Below are positions 1 to 12,100 of a stretch of 64,000 nt of DNA, one piece after another; position 1 is the first letter of the stretch, and every line of letters starts with the position of its first letter. The translations under genes and the position numbers were made by a program. A model generated the notes under the pieces. That model did no database searches and was not told the origin of the DNA. It saw only the letters and a program-made list of their open reading frames with translations. This DNA is from Phoronis australis. Taxonomy: Eukaryota; Phoronida; Phoronidae. The stretch is from assembly GCA_002633005.1 (NCBI GenBank), contig NMRA01000015.1, forward strand, positions 1,236,218 to 1,300,217. The letters run 5' to 3'.

Positions 1-17
1 AGACAGACAGTAGTCAC

Positions 18-112
18 CTGTATGAATCGCTTGATGTGAAGTGTCAACACAGCAGGTGGGCTATAAATCATCATCTGCTTACTGGCATTGGTGAGAACCA
101 TCTCTGCATCTT
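18..112 (-). CDS. USP16: USP16 exon at window edge
   Basis: 95 nt. Encodes VLTNASKQMMIYSPPAVLTL then HIKRFIQ, the USP segment before the His box. Acceptor TTTGCAG, donor GTGACT. The remaining exons, including His and Asp catalytic residues, lie to the left. Confidence 0.94.
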
Positions 113-3100
113 CTGCAAAGTGTGTGTAAGAAAAAAATGCAAATGAACAGGTCTAATCACATACAACTGACCGCACCAAATGGTCCAGAGAACATGGGGG
201 AGCACTTTTGTCATAGCGAAATGTATCACATAAATAATCCAGGTAAAGCACTTAAATTTAAAATCAACATTTTGTTATTATTCTTCAACAAAATGGCCAG
301 ATACATGAATTATCTTTAACATGCGAGACCAAGAAGAGATGCTCATCTCATCAAGGTGGGAAATAACCCAACAAACTCATAATGACAAAGTTAATTGTGT
401 CTCGCGCTCTACCTACCAACACCAGGCTTCATCCTCTCTGTGCAAACATCACAACCAAATTTGTTGGCATCCCTTAACACTTCCTTTCCTGTGAACTGTC
501 TCAGGCTGGCAATCACCGACGATCCAGACACGTTTTCCTGAGCTTCCGTTGCCAGAGGCTTCATGGCCTCCAATCTGGGATCACATTCAACGTCCACCCC
601 ATCTCCATCCCTAGCAGGTCTGCTGTAGTCACTGCCGTTGCTGTTTTGTCTGCTGACAGAACGCTGGTTTCTCATTTTGTTATCGTTGCTATTTGCAGAA
701 TTATTTCTTTTCAAAGAAGACTTGTTCCCATCAAATTTGGCCTCTTTTGATACTGATGTTTGACTCATGCTCTCTGAACTACTAGTAACAGAGTTATTAG
801 GGCAGTGATTAGAACCGTTGACAGTTAGCACTGTGCTGGCCTCCAAGCCTACAGACTGTTCTAGTTTCTGCTCTGAGTCTATACTCTCATCCGAACAACT
901 ACGTTTTGTACCTAAGGAGCTTTCAAGATCTCCGTTCTCCTGAGAAGCTGTTTGGGTTTCATCACCTGAGCTGGGCTGCATTGTACTTGGTATGTCCTCC
1001 TTAGCATTGCCACTTGACAAACATTTAACACCATTCTCGTTTTCACTCATCGTAGTTGGCGATAACTTGTCGCTGGTCTCAACCCCATCCCCGTCAGGAG
1101 CTGACAGTGTATCTGTATCAATATGAAGTTCATTCATCTTTTTCGCTAGATCAGACACCTCCTTATCTCCCTCATTGCCATTTGACAAACATTTAACACC
1201 ATTCTCGTTTTCACTCATCGTAGTTGGCGATAACTTGTTGCTGGTCTCAACCCCATCCCCATCAGGAGCTGGCGGGGTATTTGTATCAGTATGAAGTTCA
1301 TTCACTTCTTTAGCTAGATTAGACACTTCCTTATCTTCCTCATCAACTTGAGTTTTATTTGGCATGGGCTCATCATTGTCTTCACCTGGAAAATATATCA
1401 CACATTTCCTAAACATTGCATTCAATGATAAACTTGGTTCTTGTTATCATTATATAAATATGAAGTGATAAAATTGTTTTCACTGGTGTTGAACTCATTT
1501 CTTTGTGACATTACACACAATGAGTATATCTGAGATATTGCCAGCATCATTCTGAGTTTTAAGGTTGGATTTCAGATTTGTGTGTCCAAATTTACCTTCC
1601 TGAGAGAAATCCTCTTGTGTGGCTGCACCTGTCGACTGTGCTCGGTTCTTCCTCCTGTTTTGCTTGTTTTGTTGTTTCTGCAACAACAAAACCAATAGAA
1701 AACAACAACAACTACTACTACTATTAGCTTAGCCACGTAAATATTATTAATCAATGTCACCTGAAAAATTACAAAGTTTCATACAATCTGGACCATTTTT
1801 AAAAAAGTTACAACAAAAACAAATTGAAGTCACCACCAGGGGGCATAGCAGTAGTCAGAACAGTCCAAAGATTGGTGGTACTAATCTCTTCTGGACAGAC
1901 AAATGTCTATCAAATCACCACCAGGGGGCACAGCAGTAGTCTGAACAGTCCAAAGATTGGTGGTACTAATCTCTCCTGGACAGACAAAAATGTCTATCAA
2001 ATCACCACCAGGGGGCACAGCAGTAGTCAGAACAGTCCAAAGATTGATGGTGCCAATCTCATATGGCCAGACAAATGTCCATCAAATTTAATGAAGATCC
2101 TTAACATGCTTTGGACATGACACTGTGATTAGAATAAGCCAAAACACCGACACAGACTAGGCAGCAATATGCATCCACATAATTATCTACAGTCACAGTC
2201 CTTATCTTTATCACATTTCTCTAGACATCTTTGCATAATGCTGGTCACAAACCAACCTTTTCCTTTTTGGTCTTTTCTTTCTGTTTCTTTAACTGATTCT
2301 TAGATGCTCTATCATCACTGTCACGGGCCATACTGTCCAAGTTAAGCCCATACTCCTTGCCACCTCCAGCCTTGTGTTTCACAACCTGAAGACCGTCAAA
2401 ACACAGTTAAACATAGTAGAAACAAATCCATTTTGCATTATCACCACGTTGAAGGATTTCCAGTAGCAAGTTATACCACTATACAGAAAACATTAAATAT
2501 TTTTGAAACAATTGAAATCATCTCGACCACTGTTACATGTACACAAGTTAGAGTGGTCGTTGTTGATGCGCTTCTGGAGGCAAGTAAAATTTTTGTCAGG
2601 CTAAAATTTCACATGGAACAATGCAACAATGTATTTAAAAGATGGCCTGAAGTCAAATGTCAAACCTGTCCGTTGCAATGAAAGCTATAAAGCATTGTGT
2701 GACATATTAGCAGTATTGTAAAAAGCCCTTAACACTTGTAGAACTTTCATACCAGGGTTTGCCTTCATTATTTTGTAATTCAAATAGTGCTTAACGACAT
2801 ACACTCAATACAAAAGGTAAAAAATGAACGCGTAAAACGCCGTACTCCTGGATAACACTGCCGTTAAAACAACCATCAATCAAGTTTTTAAAACACATTT
2901 CTACTTACTTGTTCCTCAACAATTGGTAGAGAGAGGTCGAGAAATGGCTCAAATATCTGTGAAGGCTGAAATGAACAAACAATGTTAATTATCCACTGTA
3001 ATTCTAGGAGCATAGTGTAACAGTAGTGTCCATATTCGGTCGTACTTTTACACCAAACAACACGTAGGTGCTGCTACCAATGGAAAACTAATATCTATAT

Positions 3101-6100
3101 TGACACATGCGCTTATACAAGTTTGTCAGTGATATTAATTAGATAAATACAGAGTGTCCTCAACTAGATCAACAAGCATCCAATTAACATCATATCCAAA
3201 CCATATTAGTAGCACAGTCCACAACAATGTACAGTGCCCTTTTATGAACTAGGAGAACAATTTACCGTATTAATATGCAATTGGACTTGTCATCAACAAA
3301 TAAACCAACTCACTGTTTGGCACTCGTCACACAGAACTGTACTGATGAGATATCCACCAAAGATACTGTCCACAAATGTGTGCTTGGCCTGACGTCCATA
3401 CTCTGCAGAAAGAATAAATGTGTTATTAGGCCAGAAAAAGTATATCAACATTGCTTAAAAACAAAAAGAAAAACTCATGTTTAACTCAGGCATTCTTTTT
3501 CATCAAAAAAAAATATTTTTAAAGCCTTAAATTAAAATGCATTCTAGTTCAATTTTATTGAAGCCTGTCAACTCAGCTACGATCACTGCCAATGAATATT
3601 CATGAAATTTGAAAAACAAATCGCAACTCATCTAACACGTGTCCTAATCACCATGAATTCAAGCAATAAAAAACTGTTGGTTCTGCCAAACCTAGAAATC
3701 ACTCAAAATCCTGCACCATGTTTAAAACAGTTAAAAAAGTTGCAAAGTTCACAGTGCCCTCGCGTGCCTCAGTTGCAAAGTTCACAGTGGAAAGCTCAAG
3801 TGTCTCATGTGCAAACAGTTGTCGATGCTCTTTCTCGTGTCCACCACTAACCAGAAAATCTTGAAAGAACTTAATGTGCAAAATTTCTGTACCTGCCTTT
3901 AGATAGATAAATTATGCTTAAATGCATTTTCTACTGATGCCAGTCAGTCATTTCATGTCAAGGTCGTTCATCTTATGTCAAGGTCGTTCATTCTATGACA
4001 AGGTCACTCATTTTATTTGAAGGTCGTTATTTTATGCAAAGATCGTTCTTTTCTCAAGTCCTGTGGAAACCTTGGGTACACAATTTTGTCTGTCAAATAT
4101 GAACTCCGAGTCCAATTTACCGACAGCCCCTGGACCCTGCAATTTCCACAATATGTCCTTGAAAAAATTACATCACATATGTACCCCTGATCTTTAGCTT
4201 CTAATTACATCACATACGTACCCCTGATCTTTAGCTTCTTATCTTCATCTAGGTTACGAACAGAGTCTCCATCTTTCACCTCAAAATGTGTCATGATAGC
4301 ATCCTTGACACGCTACAAGAGCACAATTGGAAAACAAGCTGTATAAAAATTGCTAATAAAAATGTATTCAATACGTTAACATGGAATGGATTCATATTTA
4401 ATGGCAAGACACAATTTGACACAAAGATCAACAAGAGCAACGCAGGGCGTTGAAATGCGCCCACGAATGCATCGTAAATGGTGTGCTTCCAGGGTTATTT
4501 ATTTGTATCATAAAAATGGCCACTAGATGGCGCAAAAACGTACAATCCATCAAAAAACTGGAACAAGCCATATTTCATAAAAATGAAACTTCAGAAAAAC
4601 AAAGGAAAACAGAATAAAATGAAATTGCCACTTAAGTGGGGCACAGTGTCCGTTGGATCCGTCTGAATGTCGTTGAAATCTGTTGTTATCTTCATTACAA
4701 ATACACTCACTAAATTTAATAAAGATCCTGCAGTGGGTTTAGGACATATAGCTATGGGCACAAAACAAAACAAAACTACCACTAGGAGGAGCAACAGTAG
4801 TCAATCACCATCATCAAACGTCGTCCCCTTTACACTGAGAACATATATGCCATTTTTTAAAATCATCCCTAGAATGATTTGGTTGATGAAGGGTGGACGC
4901 CAAAAACAAGATTCGAAAACAGCAAAAATGGCCACCAGGTGGCGGAAAATACCTTGATTCCATCCAAAAACAGGAGTATAGCGTCACCTCACCAATAGAT
5001 GCCTATATTCAAAATTTTATGAAAATCTGTTGAGGACCTTTGAACATATAGAGTTAAACGTAAAAAACTGAAATTGCCATTAGGGGGCAAACCAGCAGTC
5101 AGATCCGTCCGAAACTTGTCGTCGTTCATTGCCTACACCATATGAATATGCTTTCTAAATTTAGTGAAGAACCTGCGAACAGTTTAGGAGATATAAGCAT
5201 AGGCGCAAAAAAAACTGCGACTAAGAGGCGCCACAGTAGTTGAATTCGTTGGAAAATCATCATCAGCAGTCCACTTCACAGTATGAATGTACATGCCAAT
5301 TTTCATAACCATTCTTCGAGTGGTTTGGTTGATAGAGGTGGACGCAAAAAAACAGACTCGAAAACAGTAAACATGGCCACTAGGTGGCGCAAACTACATC
5401 GCATCCATCGGAAAACAGGAGAACAACGTCATCTCACTAATACGTGCCTACATATCGAATTTTATGAAAATCCGTTAAAGACTTTTGAAGATACAAAGAT
5501 AAACGTAAAATACTAAAATTGCCACTAGGGGGCACACCAGTAGTCGGATCCGTCCGAAAGTCGTCGTCACCTGTTGTCAACATCATATAAATACACTTCC
5601 TAAATTTACTAATGATCGCTCAAACGGTTTAGGAGATACAGGCATAAGTGCAAAAAAACAAAACTGCCACTAGGAGGCACCACAGAAGTGCGAATCGTCG
5701 GAAAATCCCCGTCAACCGTCCACTTCATAGTAAGAACATACATGCCAATTTTCACAATCATCCTTTAAGTGGTTTGGTTGATAGAGGGGTGGACGCAAAA
5801 AACAGACTCTAAAACACTAAAAATGGCCACTAGGTGGCGCAAACTACGTTGAACTCAACCGAAAACAGCAGGAAGGAACACATGTGCAAAATTTCATGAA
5901 CATACGTCAAGGCATTTTGGAGATAGAGCAGCGGACGCCCGACGGACGGAGATGACGGCATAATGCGTCCACATATAAATATGTGGGCACATAAAAATGT
6001 CACAGGGAAATCTCAGTTGATACAGCTTTTTAGTGATTTTTTGCAAGTTTGTAAGTCATGTCAACTTTGCTTTTGTCACATGTGCGAGAGACAAAATATT

Positions 6101-9100
6101 TGTCAATGGTTACAATGAATTTCATAATTTCACAACTTGTGAAGAAAGAACCACCACTTGATGCAGCATATCATAACAAACACAAACACTACTTGGCTCA
6201 CATTTAGCCACAGAATTTTCAAAATCACACAGAATATCTCAGAATTTCAGGCACGCAAGTTTTGTTACAGAATGTCATTATTCTGTGCATTAAGTGACCT
6301 GTACAACATCCCTGCCCTAGACACACAGCTCAGAATAACACTTGTGAACACTATTCACCCAAGAAAATTCAACAGTTTCAAAAAAAATCCAGCTTTAAAC
6401 TTAGATGTTTGACAGAAGAAAAGTCATGAACCACTATTTCAATACAATGCAGTCAGTACCTTAACCTCTTCCATTTTTATCCCGTCCATTAGTTGACGCA
6501 GTAACTCGTGACTGTCCTGTTGTTGGAAACCTTTAAACCGAGGAGCCCTGAAATTATACCAAAATCTTCCACATGTATCAGAGTAAGCGTGTGTCATCCT
6601 ACGGCTAATAGACATTTGGAACATGCGACACATGCAATACAAATACAACTAGGAAGCCACACCCTTATAATGTTGATGTGCAATGTGGCACAAGCAAGCC
6701 CTGCCCACAAAATAGAGATTGACAAGGTTGACAATTACTTATAATTAGGACAATGTTAACTGCTAGGTATCCTGGGCACAGAATAAAAGTTGACAGTACC
6801 AACCATGTTCAAGTAATGGGATTTAAAGTCGCCCTCCTAACACTCGGCATGACTATGAAAAAGGTTAGAAGTAGTGATTATTGGCAACATCAGAAGATTA
6901 AAGCGTTAAATGACATCAACATCTGTGACAATGTTCACTCTGACTCAAGGTATTAATGTCAGACCCAGTTACAATACAAGATATAAGTAACCACACAAAA
7001 TACAGTGTCCCTGTCATGACTAGTTCTGTTAACAGCAAACGTGGCTAGTAATAGCTATTAGGGTGGCAAAATTCTATTACAGAATAGCTAAATTTACAGT
7101 TAATTTCCCTTCATTCTTTGTCATCAGGGGAGACTACTCTGAAAATGAATTCGACTTCTGCCCAGCTGTCACGACAGAAAATTCCAGGTCATTTGGCTGG
7201 TGCTATAGTCGAGTGAGCACATTTGGTGAAAAGCAACAAAATATGTGTCACTCCTTTGCAAACCCTTCAATTGTAGTGTTTGCACCACAAATATCTGTAT
7301 GAGTGGACACTGAATTCAACTGAGAACTCACTTTTTGCACACTTGGGCAAACAACTGGCTTGGGTTAATAATGCCAGTGGATGATGCCTTCATTGAGCGT
7401 AGGAAGAACATCAGTTGATGAGTCATCTGACCACCTGGGGCTAACGGAAGATCAATTAAGGGCAACTGGAATACAAAAAACTCAAATTAATGTATAAATC
7501 TACCCATAATGTCCAAATCACCACTGACAGTCTCTCAAACAGTTTTGGTGATTCCCTCGCAGTAACTAGTCTCTCTGTCATGGCTGATTTCACCCAATTC
7601 TTTTGAAACATATTGCATTTGTACTTAAACATCACTAATTACCAACCCAGCAGACCCAGGACTTCAATAGGAGATTGCACATAACTTACTACTTGGCTAA
7701 GAGACTTTCACTGAGAAAAAAGCTGAAGCGCTCAAGCACTCGCTAGATTTTGTTACCAGCAAAATGAGTCATCATTACTAGCATTAGCCCTTTTGCAGCT
7801 GTCACTACGTATAATTCCAATAATCAGTTCATGCTCCGTCTACACCCATACTATTACTGCAACAAAACATTCTGAAAATATGTCACAGAGTGTGGTGCAC
7901 TGTTTACACAACAACACTATGCAAACTCTAAACAACAGATAAACAGTCTCAACAACACTACATACCTCAACTCGGCCATTCTGTTGATGTCCCTCTGCAT
8001 GCCTCAAAACTCGGCCCAGGATTTCAGAACGTCCTTCTTTACAGTAGTTAGCCAATAACTTCTCAAGGCCACTAGTGTGACTCAGCACCTGTAATGGTCA
8101 CGTTAACAAGTCATAAAGATCTGTGAGGTACACCATCATTTGAATTCATATTAGGGTGATGATAACTGATCATCATTCATAGACTCTTGTGATCATTTGT
8201 CACTGCTCAGTGATGAGAAATCAACAGAAATTATCACAATTGATGATAAACCTTANCAGTGTACTGAACACAACCTCAAAATGGCATAACGGGGGGCAGT
8301 GTAGTAAAACTACTAAATGAGGGTGGTAAATCGGAATCGTGTTTCAAGACATCTGTGTAACAATCTACAGGCACCACTAAACAATGCCAAGTGAATAATA
8401 AATCAATAGCTTTCATTCAAGAAAAAATATGAACAGTTAAAACTGGACAGTTTTTATACCGTGAAAACATGGCTGCGAAGCCGTAAAATGTGTTTGAGCC
8501 TATAACTTTAGAAAAACGCAATATTTTGAGGAAATATTTTACAGCTGTTTATAGATCTCATAGGACTACCTATGTGCCAAATTTGGTGAAAATCGGCTGA
8601 CCCCCACCTTGCCGCTCATGGCTGGTGCTCTCGTGGACTAGTACTTAATATGAATCCCCAATAACTATTATTATAAATAATAACATGTCCTCCAGACGCC
8701 ACCCTCTTCAGTCCTGCAATTACTGATGACGGTATTGACATTTGTTCCGTAGCCACGGCTAATAAGCCACCAGGTAATGTCTATTAGGGCAAGTCATTTA
8801 CAGGGGCCACGGACTTTGAGAACCAGTTTGATGTCTGTTATTCAGTATATAAAACTGGTTCTCAAAAAATGCGGGACCCCTGAAAGTGACATTACAATCC
8901 ATTGGGTAGTTATTCAACTGCCTGGTAACCAACTCAACTGCTATCTAAAATTTTTTTTTTGTTTTTTGCTGGTTTAACAACCACTGAGCCCAATCTACAT
9001 TAAACAAGATACCACTGCCCCTCAAGTCAACAGTTTATTAATATTTCAGGAATAGTCACTTACAGGGGGTCCTGGATTTTGAGAACCAGTTTGATACCCG

Positions 9101-12100
9101 TAACTAAGTGGAGAAAACTGGTTCTTAAAACCCTTAACCCCTTGTAAGTGACTGTTACTGAAATTTCTACAAACAATGACAAAGAACCTGGGGTCACTTA
9201 CTTGCATGACTGCGTTGAAAAAGCATGTGTTGCCTAAGTTGCGCAGACCTTTCACCTTGGGGGTGTGATTTAATTGAGCTTGCGAGGTGGAATGATTCTT
9301 TGCTTGTTTCAAGTTGGTTTCCATTGAACACTGGTCTGTAAAGCCACTTGCAGTGGATGAGTTGTCCGAGACTGACACACCTAAAATGAAGGCTTCCTTA
9401 ACAGACACACTTTCACAAGCTCAAAAAATTAGATGAAAAAACAGTGACAACACCGACAATGAATACTTTACATCTGCTATGCACCAGTTTTCAGTGAAAA
9501 TACAAATAATTAGATTTAGTCCCCTTTCCATAAGTTGACCCAGTCTCTGCTTGATAGTGGTTTCTAGGCTTAGGGACAATGGAAAATCAGGTATTGCTAG
9601 AGATGGGGGTCAATAAGTTGGCTTACCATTCTATGAATGGAAAACAACATGGCTGAAAGTCGAGTGGTTCCCTGCCCTATTGCTAAACGGAATTACATTA
9701 ACATACCATATCATGTTATGTGACACCAACTGGGAACTCACCCTTCACAGCATCATCACTCTTCTCAGCCTTCACCTGTCCACTTCTACCTGTTAACTCG
9801 GCACGAGCATCACCCCGCCCACTACGCGAAGTCACAAACTTCAGAGCACTCTCCACACACTGGGCGAGTGCCTTGTCACAACTGACGTTCACTTCATCGT
9901 CACACTCATAACACCATACCCTCCTGGTGGCCAGGCAAAGAGCAAGAGCATGTGAATCAGAGTGATTAGTCTTGTAGTGCGCCAACGCGTGCTGGTGTTT
10001 TGTCTGTCGTCCACAGCCCTGAAATTGCATGATTCCCATACTTAGAGTGGATATGAACCCATGTTCTGTTCAGGAAGTGAAATAAATTCTATACATTTAT
10101 AGATATTTGGCTAAATGTACGGAATTGCCACTCAACACACGTGGGTCTAGTGAACCTGGCGTGCGTTCAGTAAACGCTAGGACCTAGCTAAAATCTAGTC
10201 AGTCACGTGTTCTTATTTAAAATACACGGCAATGTCTCACGTAATCTCGCGAAGTCTTGCTTTTTAGCGAGGTCCTAGCGTTACTGAACAAGAAGCTGGT
10301 CTTAACATTGGTAGGACCCTAGAAAAATGTTCAAGATTTGGCTCAACTCGGAACATCGTATCTTAGAAATGGCTGGTTGGATTCATCGGAATTATTACGC
10401 TTTATGCACTGTTCGCATCAAATATGCAGTTAGGAATTGTTTTTACAGAGCTCCGCTTTTGTATGAGGACTTTTTAAATTATGATTTTCAAGCAAAAATG
10501 AAAAGAAGTGATAACTTAGAAAACAGTAATAGCATTTTTGAGATGTCATTTTGAACGTTTATAATAAACTGCTGTTTTGTTATCAAAGTACTTTTCTTTT
10601 TTGCTAAATTTTAACAAGAAGATACGGTCATGTGACCCAATTAAAAAGTAAAAAATCTCTATTTTTAGAAAACACCTAGTACTTTTAATGAGATGAAATC
10701 TATAGTTTTGTAGATGCTTAGCAGGGCTCGACACTATGAAAATCGCCAGGTCGCATTTTCAAAATTCAGCTTGCATTAATAAATGCCAGGTTGCAAATTT
10801 TCCCACCATTTTTACACGCCAAAATAGCTTTTTTAGATTATCGTTCATATTATGGTCTTATCTGCGGTGTTAATACTCACAAATTTCAGGTAGCAAAATT
10901 GAGTTCTTACATGCAGATACGGCATTACTGCTCTTCACAACTGTCATTCAAAGGTTGTTGCCGACGTGAAAGTTGAATCAGTGCTCTCTAACCAACACGT
11001 GTATTCAAGTAGCTAAATTTGCAATGTGAAAAGAGAAAAAATATCTGTTGAAAAAGCATCCGCGATTTTGCTAGGTCTGACTTGCTATATGTGTGTCATC
11101 AATGTCATTAAACAGCCAAACTAACTTTGAGAGCAAATTCCCTCCATTTTTATTCGCAGCAACCCAACTTGATGTTTTTCAAACATCCTGTCGAAAAAAA
11201 TCTGTGAAACGTTACCCTAGCCAAATGACATATGCGGATGCGAGGGTACGGATCAACGCAAATTTCACAACAAAAATGCTGGATTTAAGCTGTTTAAGTA
11301 CTCAACAATTAGTTTTCCATGAAATGAAAAGCCTCGAAATCAATCCTGAATCTGTGCAGTTTCCATCGAGTAACTCAAGTTTGCTCCTCAATTCCCTCCA
11401 TGTACGGGAAAAATAAGTCAGTCACAAAACAACACACGTCACTAGTCTTACTTTCTTTCGGAGGTAAAACAAAGCCGAGGTTGGTTCTTACATATTGAGA
11501 AGATGTTTTCTTTGAAAACTGAATTTGTTGTATAAAATGAAAGTGACTCACTACATATAGGTTGTGTGTCAATTTCAAAACACGTGCGCTTGTTTGTAGT
11601 GCGCTATGATGGGCGCGAGCCTGAACTTAACGCTTAATTGGAAATTCTCAAAAGTTGAGGTTGGACGCTTAGTAAAGCAGTGAGTGCTTACTGCGAAACA
11701 CTTCAAACGTAGGGAGTAGGCGCATAATTTCGCATCTACCGGTTTAGTTGCAGTAGCTGGCTACAGGCATAGATCATCGACCCAGGGAACATCGGAACAG
11801 GAAAATATGAGTTGTGGACTACATCGCATCTTTCTTAACCACCGGAAATCTATTAAATTCATAGTCAAATAAACCATTGGCACCCAAGTGCTTAACAGAG
11901 CCAAGCCGGTATACTCTTTCATTTAGGACTGTCGCTGTTCTCTTTTGATGTGCAGCTTTGGAGTGGTGCGCCAGAGTGAGATCAGGCACTTGAATCGCTG
12001 GAGTAGGCCTACACTTTACGTTGGCAACAACATGTGACAGACGACTTGTATCTCACGCACGCAGCCCCAGAAACAAGCAAAGGGTTTTAAAATTTCTTGG

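Noticed and set aside
1754-2120. Repetitive ORFs (HHQGAQQ, QITTRGHSSS)
   Set aside because: Translation of the 85-87-bp tandem repeat in an intron.
8256-8256. Single N possibly marking a third haplotype join
   Set aside because: I see no repeated flanking sequence around it, unlike 29215 and 50236.
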